Shown: positions 1-11,868 of the stretch, one piece after another
Position numbering within the stretch: position 1 is the first letter of the stretch
Layout: each line of letters starts with the position of its first letter
Assembly (NCBI RefSeq): GCF_905171775.1
Contig: NC_053491.1
Coordinates: forward strand, 131,583,983 to 131,647,982
Direction: 5' to 3'
Length of the DNA: 64,000 bases
DNA from: Rana temporaria
Taxonomy: Eukaryota; Chordata; Amphibia; Anura; Ranidae
The notes under the pieces: generated by a model
Databases searched by the model: none
Seen by the model: only the letters and a program-made list of their open reading frames with translations
Told to the model about the DNA's origin: nothing
Translations under genes and position numbers: made by a program

Positions 1-159
1 TGAGTGTAAATGCATTCTACTGGCCATAATATTAATTGTTGGATTACATTTACATGCATACACATGCTTAAATGCATTTGTGGGCATTTACATGTGTACG
101 TAAGTAAATGATGTTCACGAGCGCCTTTCTGAAATTACCTTTTTTATGTCCCTAAACAG

Positions 160-385
160 GGGGGAGTCCTGCAGCCTGTGTGAATGGATGTAGCAGCAGG
201 ACTCGGGAGTGTGCCCACACGAGTGTCCCTGACTAAAGCGGCTCTCCATGGGGGCACTTGAGAAGAGGAGGAGCCAGTAGCACCGCAGGGGGACCCCAGA
301 AAAAAGTGGATCGGGGTCACTCTGTGGAAAACCCTTGCACAGAGGAGGTAAGTATTACATGTTTGTTATTTAAACAAAAAAACAA
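160..385 (+). repeat. Dispersed frog repeat fragment (unclassified)
   Basis: This GC-richer block, ending in a taagtattacatgtttgtt-like tail, resembles a repeat I recall from ranid genomes. It has no ORF, terminal inverted repeat or target duplication, so class and edges are uncertain. The first 160 bases hold nothing I recognise. Confidence 0.3.
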
Positions 386-400
386 AGCTTTACAATCACT

Positions 401-866
401 TTTTTTTTTAACAATAGATTTTTATTGAAAGTATTTACTTAACAGTACAGATTAAAATTGTCACAATAATCCTTAGTAACCAAACGAGTTACCTTGGTTC
501 ATAAAATTGTTCTTATAACAATACAGTGCTTGGTAGCCTGTACCAGCCTACCCTTACCAGGTTCAATCTGTAGGCATGGCTAGGCTTCCAATTGAGTTAA
601 CTATTTGTCTATAGAAGTACATTGTTTTACAAGTACAGAAAAATGTCTATTAATCCTGCCAGAAATTCAGTGTACTTGTAGCTTCCTGAGCATCAAACTA
701 AGAGCGTAAGTAATGTTAATAATCCAGTTGTCTTTTATAAGCTTTTAAACACCTCCCACTAGATGATGGAGAGGGGAAGGTGTTTGTTGTGCAAATCAGG
801 AGTGTTCAGCCTAGGCTGATAATTCTGCTCCTCTATACCTACAGTTCAGAGAGTGGGTGTTGCTCC
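401..866 (-). repeat. Possible LINE 3' end, 5'-truncated
   Basis: The segment starts with a T run followed by TTTTTATTGAAAG. Read on the minus strand this is an AATAAA-type signal followed by poly(A), as at the 3' ends of the LINE copies elsewhere in the window (42.9 kb and 60.5 kb). No coding sequence is visible and the distal edge is a guess. Confidence 0.25.
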
Positions 867-870
867 CTAA

Positions 871-1363
871 GGCCCCTTACTCACGACCAAACATGTCTGC
901 TGAAACTGGTCCGCGGACCAGTTTCAGCAGACATGTTTGGCCGTGTGTAGGCCCGAGCGGACCATTTTCGGGCGGATCGGACAGGTTTCCAGCGGACAAC
1001 TGTTTCCTGGACTTGCTTTAAAACAGTCCGCTGGAAACCTGTCCGCCCGGACATGTACGGTCGTCTGTACAGACCTACCGTACATGTCCGGCCGCTCGCC
1101 ATCCCTCGCATGCGTCGAATGACTTCGACGCATGCGTGGAAGCATTTAAAGGGCAGGCCCGCCCACGTCGCCGCGTCATTGTCGCGGCGACACCGCGTCA
1201 TCGGCGCGGCGACACCGCGGACACGCCCCGCGTATTGTTTACGCGCGGACTTCTGTTCGATGGTGTGTACAGCCATCGAACAGAAGTCCCCGGGCAGACA
1301 TGTCCTATGAAAACGGTCCGCGGACCGGTTTCATCGGACATGTCTGCTCGTGAGTACAAGGCC
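871..1363. mobile_element. Harbinger-type MITE, family of the 8.3-kb element
   Basis: Non-autonomous element of 493 bp. It starts GGCCCCTTACTCACGACC and ends with the matching inverted sequence GTGAGTACAAGGCC; the inverted termini extend about 45 bp. Its ends closely match those of the complete Harbinger at 9523-17839 and the MITE at 59596-60011, so these elements probably share a transposase source. The flanks are TAA (868-870) and TTA (1364-1366), a 3-bp duplication mismatched at its centre. The ORFs inside are by-products of the GC-rich palindromic sequence. Confidence 0.85.
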
Positions 1364-1483
1364 TTAGACAAAAGATGTGTTACTAGCAGTCTGGCCAGGT
1401 GAAAATAAAGAAAAAAGACTACAAAAACTATACAGCCATCACAATTATGGAATTTTAAGCTGCTGATGAATTTTGTTGTTCTT

Positions 1484-2211
1484 GGCCCAGATTCTCGTAG
1501 ATTGGCGTAAAACTCGGCGGGCGTAACGTATCTGATTTACGTTACGCCGCCGCAAGTTTTACAGGCAAGTGCTTTATTCACAAAGAACTTGCCTGTAAAG
1601 TTGCGGCGGCGTAGCGTAAATCACCCAGCGCAAGCCCCCCTTATTCAAATTAGCCGGGAAGGGGGTGTGGAGCATTTAAATTAAGCGCGTTCCCGCGCCG
1701 AACGTTCTGCGCATGCGCCGTCTGGAAAATATCCCAGGGTGCATTGCTCCAAATGACGTCGCAAGGACGTCATTTGTTTCGACGTGAACGTAAATGGCGT
1801 CGAGCCCCATTCACGGACGACTTACGCAAACGACATAAATTTAAAAATTAAGACGCGGGAACGACGGCCATACTTAACATTGGTTGCCCCTCATATAGCA
1901 GGGGCAACTTTACGCTGCGCAAACCTAACGTAAACATCATAGCTTCACTGCGTCGACCGCGCGTATGTTCGGGAATTTGCGTATCTAGTTAATTTGCATA
2001 CTCGACGGGGAAAACGACGGAGGCGACACCTAGCGGAAAAAAAAATGCATTTAAGATCCGACAGCGTAAGAGCCTTACGCCTGTCGGATCTAATGGATAT
2101 ATATGCGTAACTGATTCTAAGAATCAATTGCATAGATACGACGGCCCAGATTAGGACTTACGACGGCGTACATGGCGTTGCGCCGTCGTAAGCCCTTTGA
2201 GAATCTGGGCC
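1484..2211. mobile_element. Harbinger-type MITE (GGCCCAGATTCTC termini)
   Basis: A 728-bp element with perfect 13-bp terminal inverted repeats GGCCCAGATTCTC and a 3-bp target duplication CTT (1481-1483 and 2212-2214). The interior holds CG-rich imperfect palindromes shared with the MITEs at 3470, 21252, 33072, 34408 and 43088. It contains an uninterrupted GACGGCCATACTTAACATTGG stretch near 1864-1885, which is the empty-site version of the TTAA insertion found at 33448 in a related MITE. Confidence 0.85.
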
Positions 2212-2214
2212 CTT

Positions 2215-2588
2215 GTGTTTAAATAGGCTTAATGATTTTTGATAACATTTCTGAATGTGTAGGGCTAATAAGCGGGCTAATGTCAAACAAAAAGCAAAAA
2301 AAGCTAGGCATTGCCATGTCCTCCCCCTCCAACTAAATATACCAACTAATAAATAAATACTTAAACAGTATCTCTCCCTGTACAATAATTAAATAAATAA
2401 CCATCTCTTCCTGCACAGAATTGTCAACTCTCTAGCTCTAACACACACTGAAAATATGGCTGCCCCCCAATTTATAGAAAGGGGGCCGGGTTATCCATTC
2501 CATTCAAAATATTAGCTCTTGTGGCTTAACTGCCCACGGGCAAAGGCCAATGTCATCTATATATTATAGAGTATTCATTCTGTCTGGC
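2215..2588. other. Unassigned AT-rich stretch
   Basis: No ORF with recognisable similarity, no terminal repeats and no RNA gene seen between two MITEs. Confidence 0.5.
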
Positions 2589-2596
2589 AGTGAACG

Positions 2597-3237
2597 CAGT
2601 AGTGTATTTAGGTTTTGTGCTGCCCTAGGCCTGATTAAACTTGTGCACGCCCTAATTTAAATATGACCCACCCCTTCTGGTCAAGGCCACACCCCTTGCT
2701 GTTTAAGACCTGCCCTGAAATTTTCGAGTGGGGTCCCTAGTTCTGAAGGCCTGGGGGGGGGGCAATGGATTTCCTTAATTTACATAGATTTCCTCTCACT
2801 TTCTGTTTGACTATGGGGCAGGAAGTGAAGAGAAAATCTCCGCAATGGGACAGGGATGGTAAAAAATAAACTGACAGGTGTTATAACCCTCGCTTACTCT
2901 ATCCACAATGGAAAAAAAAAGTGTTGTCTATAGTTCTACTTTAAGCACAAATTTCTGATAATTTTATGGAGAGGACTAAGAAGATATAACCACGCCAATG
3001 GTGCAGCAGAAATATATAGCACAGTGAGGAAGGTTTGTGGTCCAGGATGATCAACAGTCAACAGGACAGTCAAAATTAGAAGCTGCGCCCACCCCCCCCC
3101 CACATTTACGCAATGCCGGCCGCTCTAGTTTGCCTAACAGTGTAGCGCAAGCCAGTGGGGACTGTTTTCGTGCTTCCCCCCTGCAAAGTGCTGCCCTAGG
3201 CCTGGGCCTTGTTAGCCTCGGCCAGGATACAGCGTTG
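2597..3237. mobile_element. hAT-type MITE
   Basis: A 641-bp non-autonomous element. The left end CAGTAGTGTATTTAGG and the reversed right end CAACGCTGTATCCTGG are degenerate versions of the CAGNGGCGTANCTAG terminus typical of hAT elements. An 8-bp duplication flanks it with one mismatch: AGTGAACG (2589-2596) and AGTGAACC (3238-3245). The subterminal GTGCTGCCCTAGGCCTG occurs near both ends in direct orientation. The termini resemble those of the hAT MITE at 63270-63571. Confidence 0.75.
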
Positions 3238-3469
3238 AGTGAACCTGCAAACATGTAGCCCAAAAGTTCCCTAATTCACAAACTCTGTGAATCCTGGGAA
3301 TTTGCATGACCGCATGTAAAGAGGAACATAAAGATAGTCTTACCAAATATCTTACTGTTAGATGTCTAAGGTGCAAGTAAATAAACATTTACATTGTAAA
3401 CCTACAATAGTAAAGAGGAAGGCAAGTCAATGCCTACAGATGATGCTGCTTTGGATCTCTGAAGATCTA

Positions 3470-4200
3470 GGCCCGGATTCAGAGAGATCGGCGAATCTTT
3501 AGAAAGGCGTAGTGCATCTCATATGCGCTACGCCGTCGTAACATTGAGAGGCAAGTACAGTATTCACAAAGCACTTGCTCCCATATGTACGCCGGCGTAA
3601 CGCAAATGGGCCGGCGTAAGCCCGCCTAATTCAAAGTAGCAAGGCAGTGGGCGTGTTGTATTATAATTAACCGTGACCCCATGTAAATGCATGGCCGAAC
3701 GAACGGCGCATGCACGCGCATGCTCAGAATCACGTCGCAAATTCTCCCCAAGATACGTCGGCTCAATGCTTTAGACGTGAACGTAACCTACACCCAGCCC
3801 ATTCACGTACGACTTACGCAAATGACGTAAAATACAACGCTGTTCCCGCGCCCATACCTTAACATGACTTACCCCTGCTTTATGAGGGGTAAAGTTACGC
3901 TGGACGTATGCCTTAAGCAAACGGCGTAGCTTACTGCGACGGGCGCAAGTATGTTCGTGAATCAGCGTATCTAGCTCATTTTACATATTCGACACGTAAA
4001 TCTACTGAAGCGCCCCTTAGCGGCCAGCGTAAATATGCACCCAAGATACGATAGGGTAGGAGACTTACGTCGGTCATATCTTGGCATAATTCAAGCGTAT
4101 CTGCTTTCCTGAATAAGCGTATAGATACGACGGCGCACATTTGGACTTACGACAGCGTATCTGGAGATACGTTGTCGGAAGTCCTTTATAAATCCGGGCC
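3470..4200. mobile_element. Harbinger-type MITE, deletion derivative of a 43.9-kb-like element
   Basis: The termini are GGCCCGGATTCAGA and the reverse complement of AAATCCGGGCC. The left flank is CTA (3467-3469); CTA recurs at 4202-4204 after one extra C. About 250 bp at the left end align by eye with the reversed right end of the Harbinger at 43928-47648, and the right end aligns with that element's reversed left end. It is therefore an internally deleted relative of that autonomous family. Confidence 0.85.
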
Positions 4201-4204
4201 CCTA

Positions 4205-4765
4205 TTTCTTTGTCCACAGATACACAGCAATAAATATATTCGTTCTCACTGAGTGGTGCACAGGTGGGGAGATTATTTTACTTGTTTTTAATATATATGA
4301 AAAAGTAAGAGCTGGAAGCAACATTTAATGGTACCATTAAAATGATTGTAAACATTCTGTTTCTAGCAGATGTGCATTCTCTTTTTTGTTGACATATGTT
4401 TAATTTCTTGGTAATGATCAAAACATTTGTCAGACTCTAAATAAGTTTAAGGAATTGTCTGCATTATAACAAAAACTGCTTTCCACAGGAGCCAGGACAG
4501 CAATAAAAAGACCAGACTTCCAGATTTGATCCAATGTCTCCCCTATTTAGTTTGATTAACACATACTTAACTTGGTATTTCTATCTGCTTTTTATTGCCC
4601 AAGAGTGTATGAGGATTGGATATCCTTGGTTGTCCTCCGGATTCTAGAACCATTCACAAGTGCATTGCTTGTAAGTATGGATTAAAACTTTGATGTGCAT
4701 TGTTCTCATGTGCTGTAATATTTTCCATTTGTTCTTCAGTTAAAAAGCAGGAGCTGAAACAGGCA
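4205..4765. other. Unassigned sequence
   Basis: AT-rich DNA without recognisable coding, RNA or repeat features, lying between a MITE and a dispersed frog repeat. Confidence 0.5.
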
Positions 4766-5290
4766 TTAACCACTTAAGCCCTGGACCATTTGACTGGCCA
4801 AAGACCAGGCCACTTTTTGCAATTCAGCACTGCGTCGCTTTAACTGGAAATTTTGCGGTCGTGCGACATGGCTCCCAAACAAAATTGTCCCTTTTTTCCC
4901 CACAAATAGAGCTTTCTTTTAGTGGTAGTTGATCACCTCTGCAGTTTTTATTTTTTGCGCTATGAACAAAAATAGAGCGACAATTTTGAAAAAAAGCAAT
5001 ATCTTGTACATTTTGCTATAATAAATATCCCCAATCTTTTTGTAAAAAAAGCTATTTTTTTCTCAGTTTAGGTCGATTTCTATTCTTCTACATATTTTTG
5101 TAAAAAAAATCGCAATAAGCGAATAATCTTGATTGGTTTGTGCAAAATTTATAGCGTCTACAAAAGAGGGGATAGTTTTATGGCTTTTTTTTTATAATTT
5201 TTTTTTTACTAGTAATGGCGGCGATCACCGATTTTTATCGTGACTGCGACTTTATGGAGGACACATCGGACACTTTTGACACATTTAAAT
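4766..5290 (+). repeat. Dispersed frog repeat starting TTAACCACTTAAGCCC
   Basis: The block starts TTAACCACTTAAGCCCTGG and continues through motifs such as GACCAGGCCACTTTTTGC and GAGCTTTCTTTTAGTGG that I recall as very abundant in ranid genomes. It breaks off near 5290 without a matching right terminus, so it is truncated. It is probably a non-autonomous DNA element, but its superfamily cannot be fixed from the sequence. Confidence 0.5.
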
Positions 5291-5346
5291 ATTAAATGTA
5301 TAATAGATATGTAACCTGGATAATCACCAGTTCATTATTTTCTGGT

Positions 5347-6047
5347 TGTCAAAGAACCATCCGTGGAAGAACTGGCAGACCTGTCCAGCAGCAGAGGCAC
5401 GGACCAACGAGCAAAGAGCACATGCGTGCGCGGACACGCACTGGCGCGCACACCAGCACACGCACGGGCGAAAACTCTGTAAACTCTGTGTTCTTTATTG
5501 CGCACACGCGTGCCGGCGGGACTCCTGGCGTCAGTGCCCTATTTAAAGCTTGCTGCAGCAGTCACCAACTGCTGCATGATCTTCAGCCTTTGGTGTGTTC
5601 CTGAGTTCCTGTTCCTGTTTCCTTGTACTACTGTTGTCAACCCGGGTTGCCTGACCAGACTTCTCCGTGCATGACCCCCGGCTTGTCTCTCGGCTTATCC
5701 TGTGTCCTGTTCCTGTCTGCCTGATCCAGTGTATGACCTTGGCTTGCCTTCTGACCTGTTCCAGTAACTTCCTCTCTGCCTGCTACTGGTGTACGACTTC
5801 CGGCTTGGCTCCTGACTCCGCCCCTGGGTTTTCCTGCTACACCATCTCATCTGGTACTTCCATGGTACCCCTGCCTGACTGCTTATCCTGGTCTACAGCT
5901 GATCTCCAGCATCTACTCAGCAAGTCGCAGCTGACAACTCCTGCATCTCTGGACATAGCACCCCCTGTGTCACCTCCAGGGGGCGTTCTGCACTTAGTCG
6001 CAAGGGAAGCCCTCTCAGCACTTCGGCCTTTGGTAAGGTACGTGACA
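5347..6047 (+). mobile_element. Solo LTR with 5-bp target duplication
   Basis: A 701-bp segment starts TGTCA and ends TGACA, the inverted pair expected at LTR ends. It is flanked by identical 5-bp duplications CTGGT (5342-5346 and 6048-6052). A 5-bp duplication fits Ty3/Gypsy-type integration, but orientation and class are inferred. It contains a CG-rich stretch, a TATTTAAA box near 5540 and about three imperfect ~60-bp tandem units between 5668 and 5840. There is no internal retroelement coding region, so recombination between LTRs has left a solo copy. Its ORFs are not credible genes. Confidence 0.8.
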
Positions 6048-6052
6048 CTGGT

Positions 6053-9000
6053 CTTATGCACATGAGCTAAATTTCCTCCAGCTTGGTTTGCTTTGGTTCC
6101 AAAAGTGATTAAGATAATAAAAAATGGGAAGCTCTAAAGGCAGTATTACGGGGTCTGTTCATTCAACATGGTTCACGCCTTAAAAAAGAAAAATCCATAA
6201 CTATTCAAAATACATTATCTAAGCTCCAATCATTAGAAACCTTACATAAAACTAGCCATTGTGCAGACATATTAGCTGAAATTTAGTCTACAAGGACATC
6301 TCTTTTGCAGCTTTTTGAAACCTCACATAATTCATATCAACAGAGAAGAGCCTTGGAAAGATTTAGATCGGGGGATAAATGCGGGAAACTTTTATCACGA
6401 ACATTACATCCCCGTTCTTCCCAGACCTTTATACCTAGTATAAAAAAGTCGTCTGGAGAAATTACATTAGACCCTCAATCTCTTCGACAAATTTTTAGAG
6501 ATTATTTCTCAGGTCTTTATAATTTGGCTCCATCACAATCTTTGGAAGGTGTTGTTGGAACTAACCAACAAATTGAAGAATATGTAACCGGGAAAGGACT
6601 TAACACTATGCCCTCTTTATCGTCCGATTTCACTAATCGGGATAGACTTAAAAATCTATGCTAAATTAATTGCGCTATGTCTCCAACCCCTTCTTCCACA
6701 TCTGATACATTCAGACCAGACGGGTTGTGTACAAGGTAGAGAAGCTCGTGATAATACAATAACAACTTTTTTATTAATGAATCATGCCCAAACAGCCAAA
6801 ATACCAATATGTCTCCTTTCAGTTGATGCAGAGAAGGCCTTTGATCATATTGGATGGCTTTTTCTAAAACAATCATTGATGCAAATAGGTCTGGGCCCAA
6901 ATTTACTTCATAAGATTTTGGCACTATACACTAAACCTGAAGCTAAGATAAGGATTAATGGATCGTTAACAACAAGTTTTTCTATACAAAATGGTACCCA
7001 ACAAGGATGCCCACTTTCACCCTTACTTTATGTCTTGGTAATGGAGCATTTAGCAATAGCAATTAGACAGAATCCTTCCATCACTGGCATACAGATAAAC
7101 CAAACAGAAATAAAATTAGCTTTGTTTGCCGATGATCTATTGCTCTATGTTACTAATCCACTTGTTTCAATACCATCTATCTTGTCTGAATTCAAACGTT
7201 TTGGTACTCTTAGTAACTTTAAAGTAAACATATCAAAATCTGAAATTCCTAATGTGTCACTTAGTCCACAACAGGTGATGGTATTGAAAAATAATTTCTC
7301 ATTAAAAATGTGTCCCTCGGTATTAAAATATCTAGGTATTTTTATTCCTTCTGATCCAAACCATTTATATCCAACAAATTACATCCCTCTCATGCAACGA
7401 ACCCTACAGAATCTTAAAAAATATGAACATAATCAATATTCGTGGTTTGGGAGGATAAATATCTTAAAAATTGATATAATACCGCGTTTTTTGTATTTAT
7501 TTCAAACCATCCCTGTTTTTATTCCTATATCTTATTTTTCTACTTTACAATCGGCCTTTACAAAGTTTATTTGGGGTCAAAGAAAACCTAGACTACATAA
7601 GAAACTACTATCATTGCCTAAAGACAAAGGAGGAGCAGGTGCTCCTGATCTTTACCATTATTATGTAGCGGCAGTATTAACAAGGATAGTGAACTGGTTT
7701 CACTCTTCCAATACTAAACAATGGGTATCAATAGAATAATGGTTAAATCAATTTGATCTCATTGCGCTTCCCTGATTAGATCTTGAGAATAGTGATATCC
7801 ATCGAGACTCAGTTCACACTATGCCTTCTCTTACATCTGATCTACTGAAAACCTGTACTAAAATAGTCCTACAATTAGAACTTTCCTCACAAGTAGGACC
7901 TATCACACCTTTATTTGGTAATCCACAATTTCCACCGGCTTTAAATCGTAAAGAATTTCTTATATGGAACAAAGAATCACACCGAAGAGTCTGCCAGATT
8001 ACCAGCCAGGTAACATTCCCTCCTATATTAAACTTAATTTTTACGCAGAAAACCTCACTCTCGCAATGGTTGGAGTATCGGCAATTACTATCTTTTTTGT
8101 CCTCTTTTCCATCAAATAGATTATTGTATAGAGACGCAACTCAGTTTGAACTTCTGTTACTACAAGATTCAAAACCAAAACACGCTTTATCCTCAATCTA
8201 TAAGATACTTACCATAAAAAAACACCCTGAACTCCCTGAATATATAAAGAAATGGGCGAATGAGCTAAATTTCCAAATCCAAGATGCAGAGTGGAAGAAA
8301 TCATTTAATTTAACACATTACATGTCGCTAACAATTAAAGCACAAGAGACAAATTACAAACTTCTCTCCAGGTGGTATTGGAGCCCAATGTCGCTAAATC
8401 GTATATACCCAGATAAATCAGATATATGCTGGCGATGCCATGCAAAATGCTCATTGCTACACATTTGGTGAGAATGCCCCGAAATTTTTAATTTTTGGCA
8501 AAAAAATTATGCAACTATATACTTTAGTTACTGGGGATCCAATATCAAATACGCCACAAATTACTTTCAATTCTACCAGGACCCTATAAAAATATCAAAA
8601 GGGGTCTCTTGAGACACTGGCTGACAGCAGCGAGACTGGTTATACCACGACATTGGCGCTCAACACAAATCCCATCAATTAAGGAGTGGGTCAGTGAGAT
8701 GGATCATATAGAGAAGATGGAATCACTCTTATCACATGAACTAGATACATATGAGGAGCACCTCTGGATTTGGGTCTCCTGGAGGACATACAGAGAAACA
8801 ATAAGGAATTAGAAAGTCCTAAAAGAAATAAAACAAAAATGAGATGTGGATGGGGGGGCTTTCGCTGCCATCCATTAACCCTTTCTTTCTTCTTTTTTTT
8901 ATTTGTATTTTTTTTCTCTCTCTTTTCCCCCGTATTGTTCTGTCTTGTTTTGTTTCTTACTGTTGTTGTATTCAGTTTCGTTATGTTTTGTTTTTGCCCT

Positions 9001-9176
9001 GTAGATCTTTTTTTTTTCTATATTATACAGTTGTTTTTGAATTATATATAGAAACTATATCCGAAATTGACTTGACAAGACGATTGTATTACCTATATGA
9101 ACTCACCAATGTTTGTACTATATTCTACAGTGCTATAATTTTATAGAATTAGAGTGAACTAAGATAATAAAAAAAT
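6053..9176 (+). pseudogene. L1/Tx1-like LINE, 5'-truncated ORF2 (reverse transcriptase) and 3' UTR
   Basis: The 3' part of a non-LTR retrotransposon encoding ORF2, the protein that nicks target DNA and reverse-transcribes the element RNA. The reading frame enters between the endonuclease and RT domains (6305-6664), then there is a short deletion near 6655. The main frame 6777-8471 holds the RT blocks: LSVDAEKAFDHIGW, QQGCPLSPLLY and the catalytic FADD at about 7124-7135. The C-terminal cysteine motif CWRC..C..LHIW follows at about 8430-8468. That frame is broken only by stops at 7737 and about 7773 and a TGA at 8469, with no frameshift, so decay is moderate. The last C-terminal block shifts to 8609-8812. 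A T-rich 3' UTR ends in AATAAAAAAA at about 9170. ORF1, the endonuclease and the 5' UTR are missing. Confidence 0.9.
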
Positions 9177-10165
9177 TTACATTATATGTCTACATGCAAA
9201 ACAGAACTATTTGGGTGCATTAGAATGAGGCAAAAACACTATCATTGTCAAAGCCTAATAAAAACAAAGCATGCACTTTTTTACTCTTCCACCATTTGCA
9301 GTTTTGCATATTGATTTTGAGCACTTTTTCTGCAGATGTAAGGGTTGATATTAAAAGCAAATATGCATCTCACCTTGAATAATGTACAGATTATTTACAG
9401 ACATTGGGCCTGATTCCCAAAAGAGATACGCAGGCGGAACTGCTGTTCAGTCTGTGCCTAACTTTGGAAACGATCTTCAAAAGGCTTTTTCCAAAGTTAG
9501 GCAGAAAATCTGACATGTGTAAGGCCCCGTACTCACGACCAAACATGTCTGCTGAAACTGGTCCGCGGACCAGTTTCAGCGGACATGTTCGTTCGTGTGT
9601 AGGCAGCAACGTACAGGATTCCAGCAAACAATCGTCGGCCAGACCGTTTTCCAACGAACAACTGTTTCCTGGTCTTGCTTTAAAACAGTCTGCTGGAATC
9701 GTGTCCGTCAGACATGTTCGGTCGTCTGTACACAAAAGCAGCGTACAAAAACCCCGCGCATGCTCAGTCCAAATGAGGAGACGGGAGCGCTCGTTCAGGT
9801 AAAACTCGCGTTTGTTTGGGATATGGCACATTCGTCATTACAAACCTTTTATTCTAGCAAGAGAACAATGTCTTAAAAAGGCGCACTAAACCACATTTTC
9901 TTGCCTCGTTTTATTAATTCTTCTCTTGCTAGAATAACCCCGTTCTCTTGCTGATGCAATTTCAATAGAGTTGTCCCATACTGAAATGTCACATTTCTTG
10001 CTTGTGATGTAATCCTTTAATAATGTTTTCTATGCCAGACGTGTGTTTTGGTTGGTGGTCCTCCATAATTTATAGTAGTCATTTTTGTAAAGGAATGTGC
10101 ATATTTTCTTTTTTTTTTTTGTTGTTTCTAGTTATGTCACCATTTAAAATAGTTTTTTTTTACAT

Positions 10166-10197
<32 letters not shown>

Positions 10198-10404
10198 TGT
10201 TTCATTAGAGAATATTAAACCATGTTGGCACACCAAATGTCCCCCCCCCCCCAAGGAGTGTGTCCTTTGTAAATTACCCATTGTATATTTATTAAAGGTT
10301 TGCTGCCTAATAATCCCCACAGCATAACAAACAATAGACATGTTTTCAAATGAAAGCAAAAAGCCTTTTATTCAGGCAAATGTCATCACAAAAAATAAAA
10401 AGAA

Positions 10405-10640
10405 CGGCAGCACTAGAATAGATAGCAAACTATATGCAAACTTGCATTTCCAACATGGTGAAGGATAAACTTCCAAGCCTCAGGAGCCAAACACAAAAAT
10501 ATGAAGCAGCAGCACACAAACAAAGGAACCCAAACTGTGGTAGTACAAACAAGATGTCCTTTATGTGGAAGGAAATGGAAGGCAGAAAATCAACGTTTCC
10601 TCCTCTTTCCAGCCTTCCCTCCAGGCAGCCTTCCAGCGGA
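10405..10640 (+). repeat. Inverted partial copy of MADF exon 1
   Basis: The plus strand here repeats, with deletions, the coding strand of MADF exon 1, which lies on the minus strand at about 11475-11745. Perfect complementary runs include 10452-10472 with 11677-11697 (21 nt) and 10521-10542 with 11579-11600 (22 nt). A plus-strand frame from 10434 still reads NMVKDKL, RNPN and EMEGRK like the gene. The copy runs across the MADF stop (10590), so the last codons of exon 2 are antisense to exon 1. It lies upstream of the poly(A) signal at 10367-10372, so the MADF transcript should contain it. Confidence 0.85.
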
Positions 10641-11868
10641 TCTAACACGGGGTCTTGCAGGTGGGGTCGATGTGGCAGCAGGAGGATGGTGTTCCGCAAG
10701 CCGGGCCGGGTCACATAGCCCAGTCTCTGGGGTCAGCAGGCCCCTCTGCATCCACCAAAGGACCTGGTTCATCAGGGCCTTTGCCAGTCTTCTCTGGTCC
10801 TCCTCCCCTTCATTTAAATCATGGGCCAATGAGGCACTGAAGGCCTCTGTGGGGTTGAGGGGGGCCCTCATGATGGCGCTTGCCTCCTGTATCATGCGGA
10901 GGCTTGCCTCCTCCACAGGCCTCAACTGCCTCCTTCGGCCTGATGGCCTCACCTGGGGGGGAGAAGACTGGCTGGTGGTGGTTCTCCTGGCCGGGGGGAC
11001 CTGCTGCAGGCCACTGGGCCCAGCCTCCTCCTGGCTGCCACTGACCCCGGCCTCCTCCTGGCTGCCACTGACCCCGGCCTCCTCCTGGCTGACAGACACC
11101 TGAGGATCTGCCACCTCCTGGCTGATCTCTTCTTCCTGTGTGGAAAAAAAAGGACATTTTTTACAATTTCGCTAAATAAAACCACACTCATTTTCATGTT
11201 TTTCGTTTAGTATTTTCTGTTCATTATTACTTGAATACACTCTACTTCTGACCCCTGCAGTTTTCATCTCTGACACCTATTTGTCTGAACATCTTTTTTT
11301 TTGCTTTTTCCCAGCTTGGCTTTTTTTTTACAATATCTAATCATTAATCCACCAAGAATTATTTACGCAAGAAATATAGAGGAAACTACTATACCTCCTC
11401 ATCGAAGGGTGGCAGATCTGCATCTCTGTCAGCCAGGCCCTCTTCCTCCGACTCTGCAGGGCTGTGGTCATCTGGGGAAGGTCCGCTGGAAGGTAGCATG
11501 GAGGAAAGGTTGGAAGAAAGACTCGACATCGTTTTCCTGCCTTCCATTTCGTCCCGCAAAAAAGCCATCTGTTTATAATACCACAGTTTGGGTTCCTTTG
11601 CTTGTCTTGCTGCTGCTCCTGATTTTTTGCTTTTATTAGCTTTGTATGCTCTCCTGTATGTGCTTCTGAGGTTGGCAAGTTTATCCTTCACCATGTTGGC
11701 AGTGCATCCTGGCACCCAAGTTTGCATATAGTTTGCTAGCTCTTCTAGTGCTGCCGCTCGTACCTCTTTATTGCAATATAATGCGTGTTTGGAATTCCAC
11801 AGGATGGGCGTCTCCTGATATTTTTGGAGTAAGGCCTCTATAGCTTCCTTGGTTTGTAGGAGGTCCAT
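10590..11868 (-). CDS. MADF-domain protein of Harbinger element (2 exons)
   Basis: Predicted 339-residue accessory protein; exons 11395-11868 and 10590-11135, joined GAG|GTATAG..CACACAG|GAA in phase 0. I start at the ATG at 11866-11868 (MDLLQTKEAIEALL) because the MADF domain begins directly after it. Residues ~8-105 show MADF hallmarks: ETPILWNSKH, the MVKDKLANLRSTYRR helix and the PKLWYYKQMAFL end. MADF domains are Myb/SANT-related DNA-binding modules. An acidic linker follows (AESEEEGLADRD), then three SQEEAGVSG-type repeats and a BESS-like helix near residues 256-285 (FSASLAHDL..DQRRLAKAL), which may mediate protein contacts. The C-terminus is basic (GKRRKR). An AATAAA signal on the minus strand lies at 10367-10372. 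The gene is divergent from the Myb-like gene. A role in transposase targeting is inference; the fold is well supported. Confidence 0.85.

Noticed and set aside
5296..6065. Candidate genes at 5296-5604 and 5667-6065
   Set aside because: They lie inside the solo LTR and show no domain.
10434..10718. Plus-strand ORF resembling a second MADF-type gene
   Set aside because: It is an internally deleted inverted copy that lacks most of the MADF domain and runs into antisense of exon 2; annotated as an inverted repeat instead.
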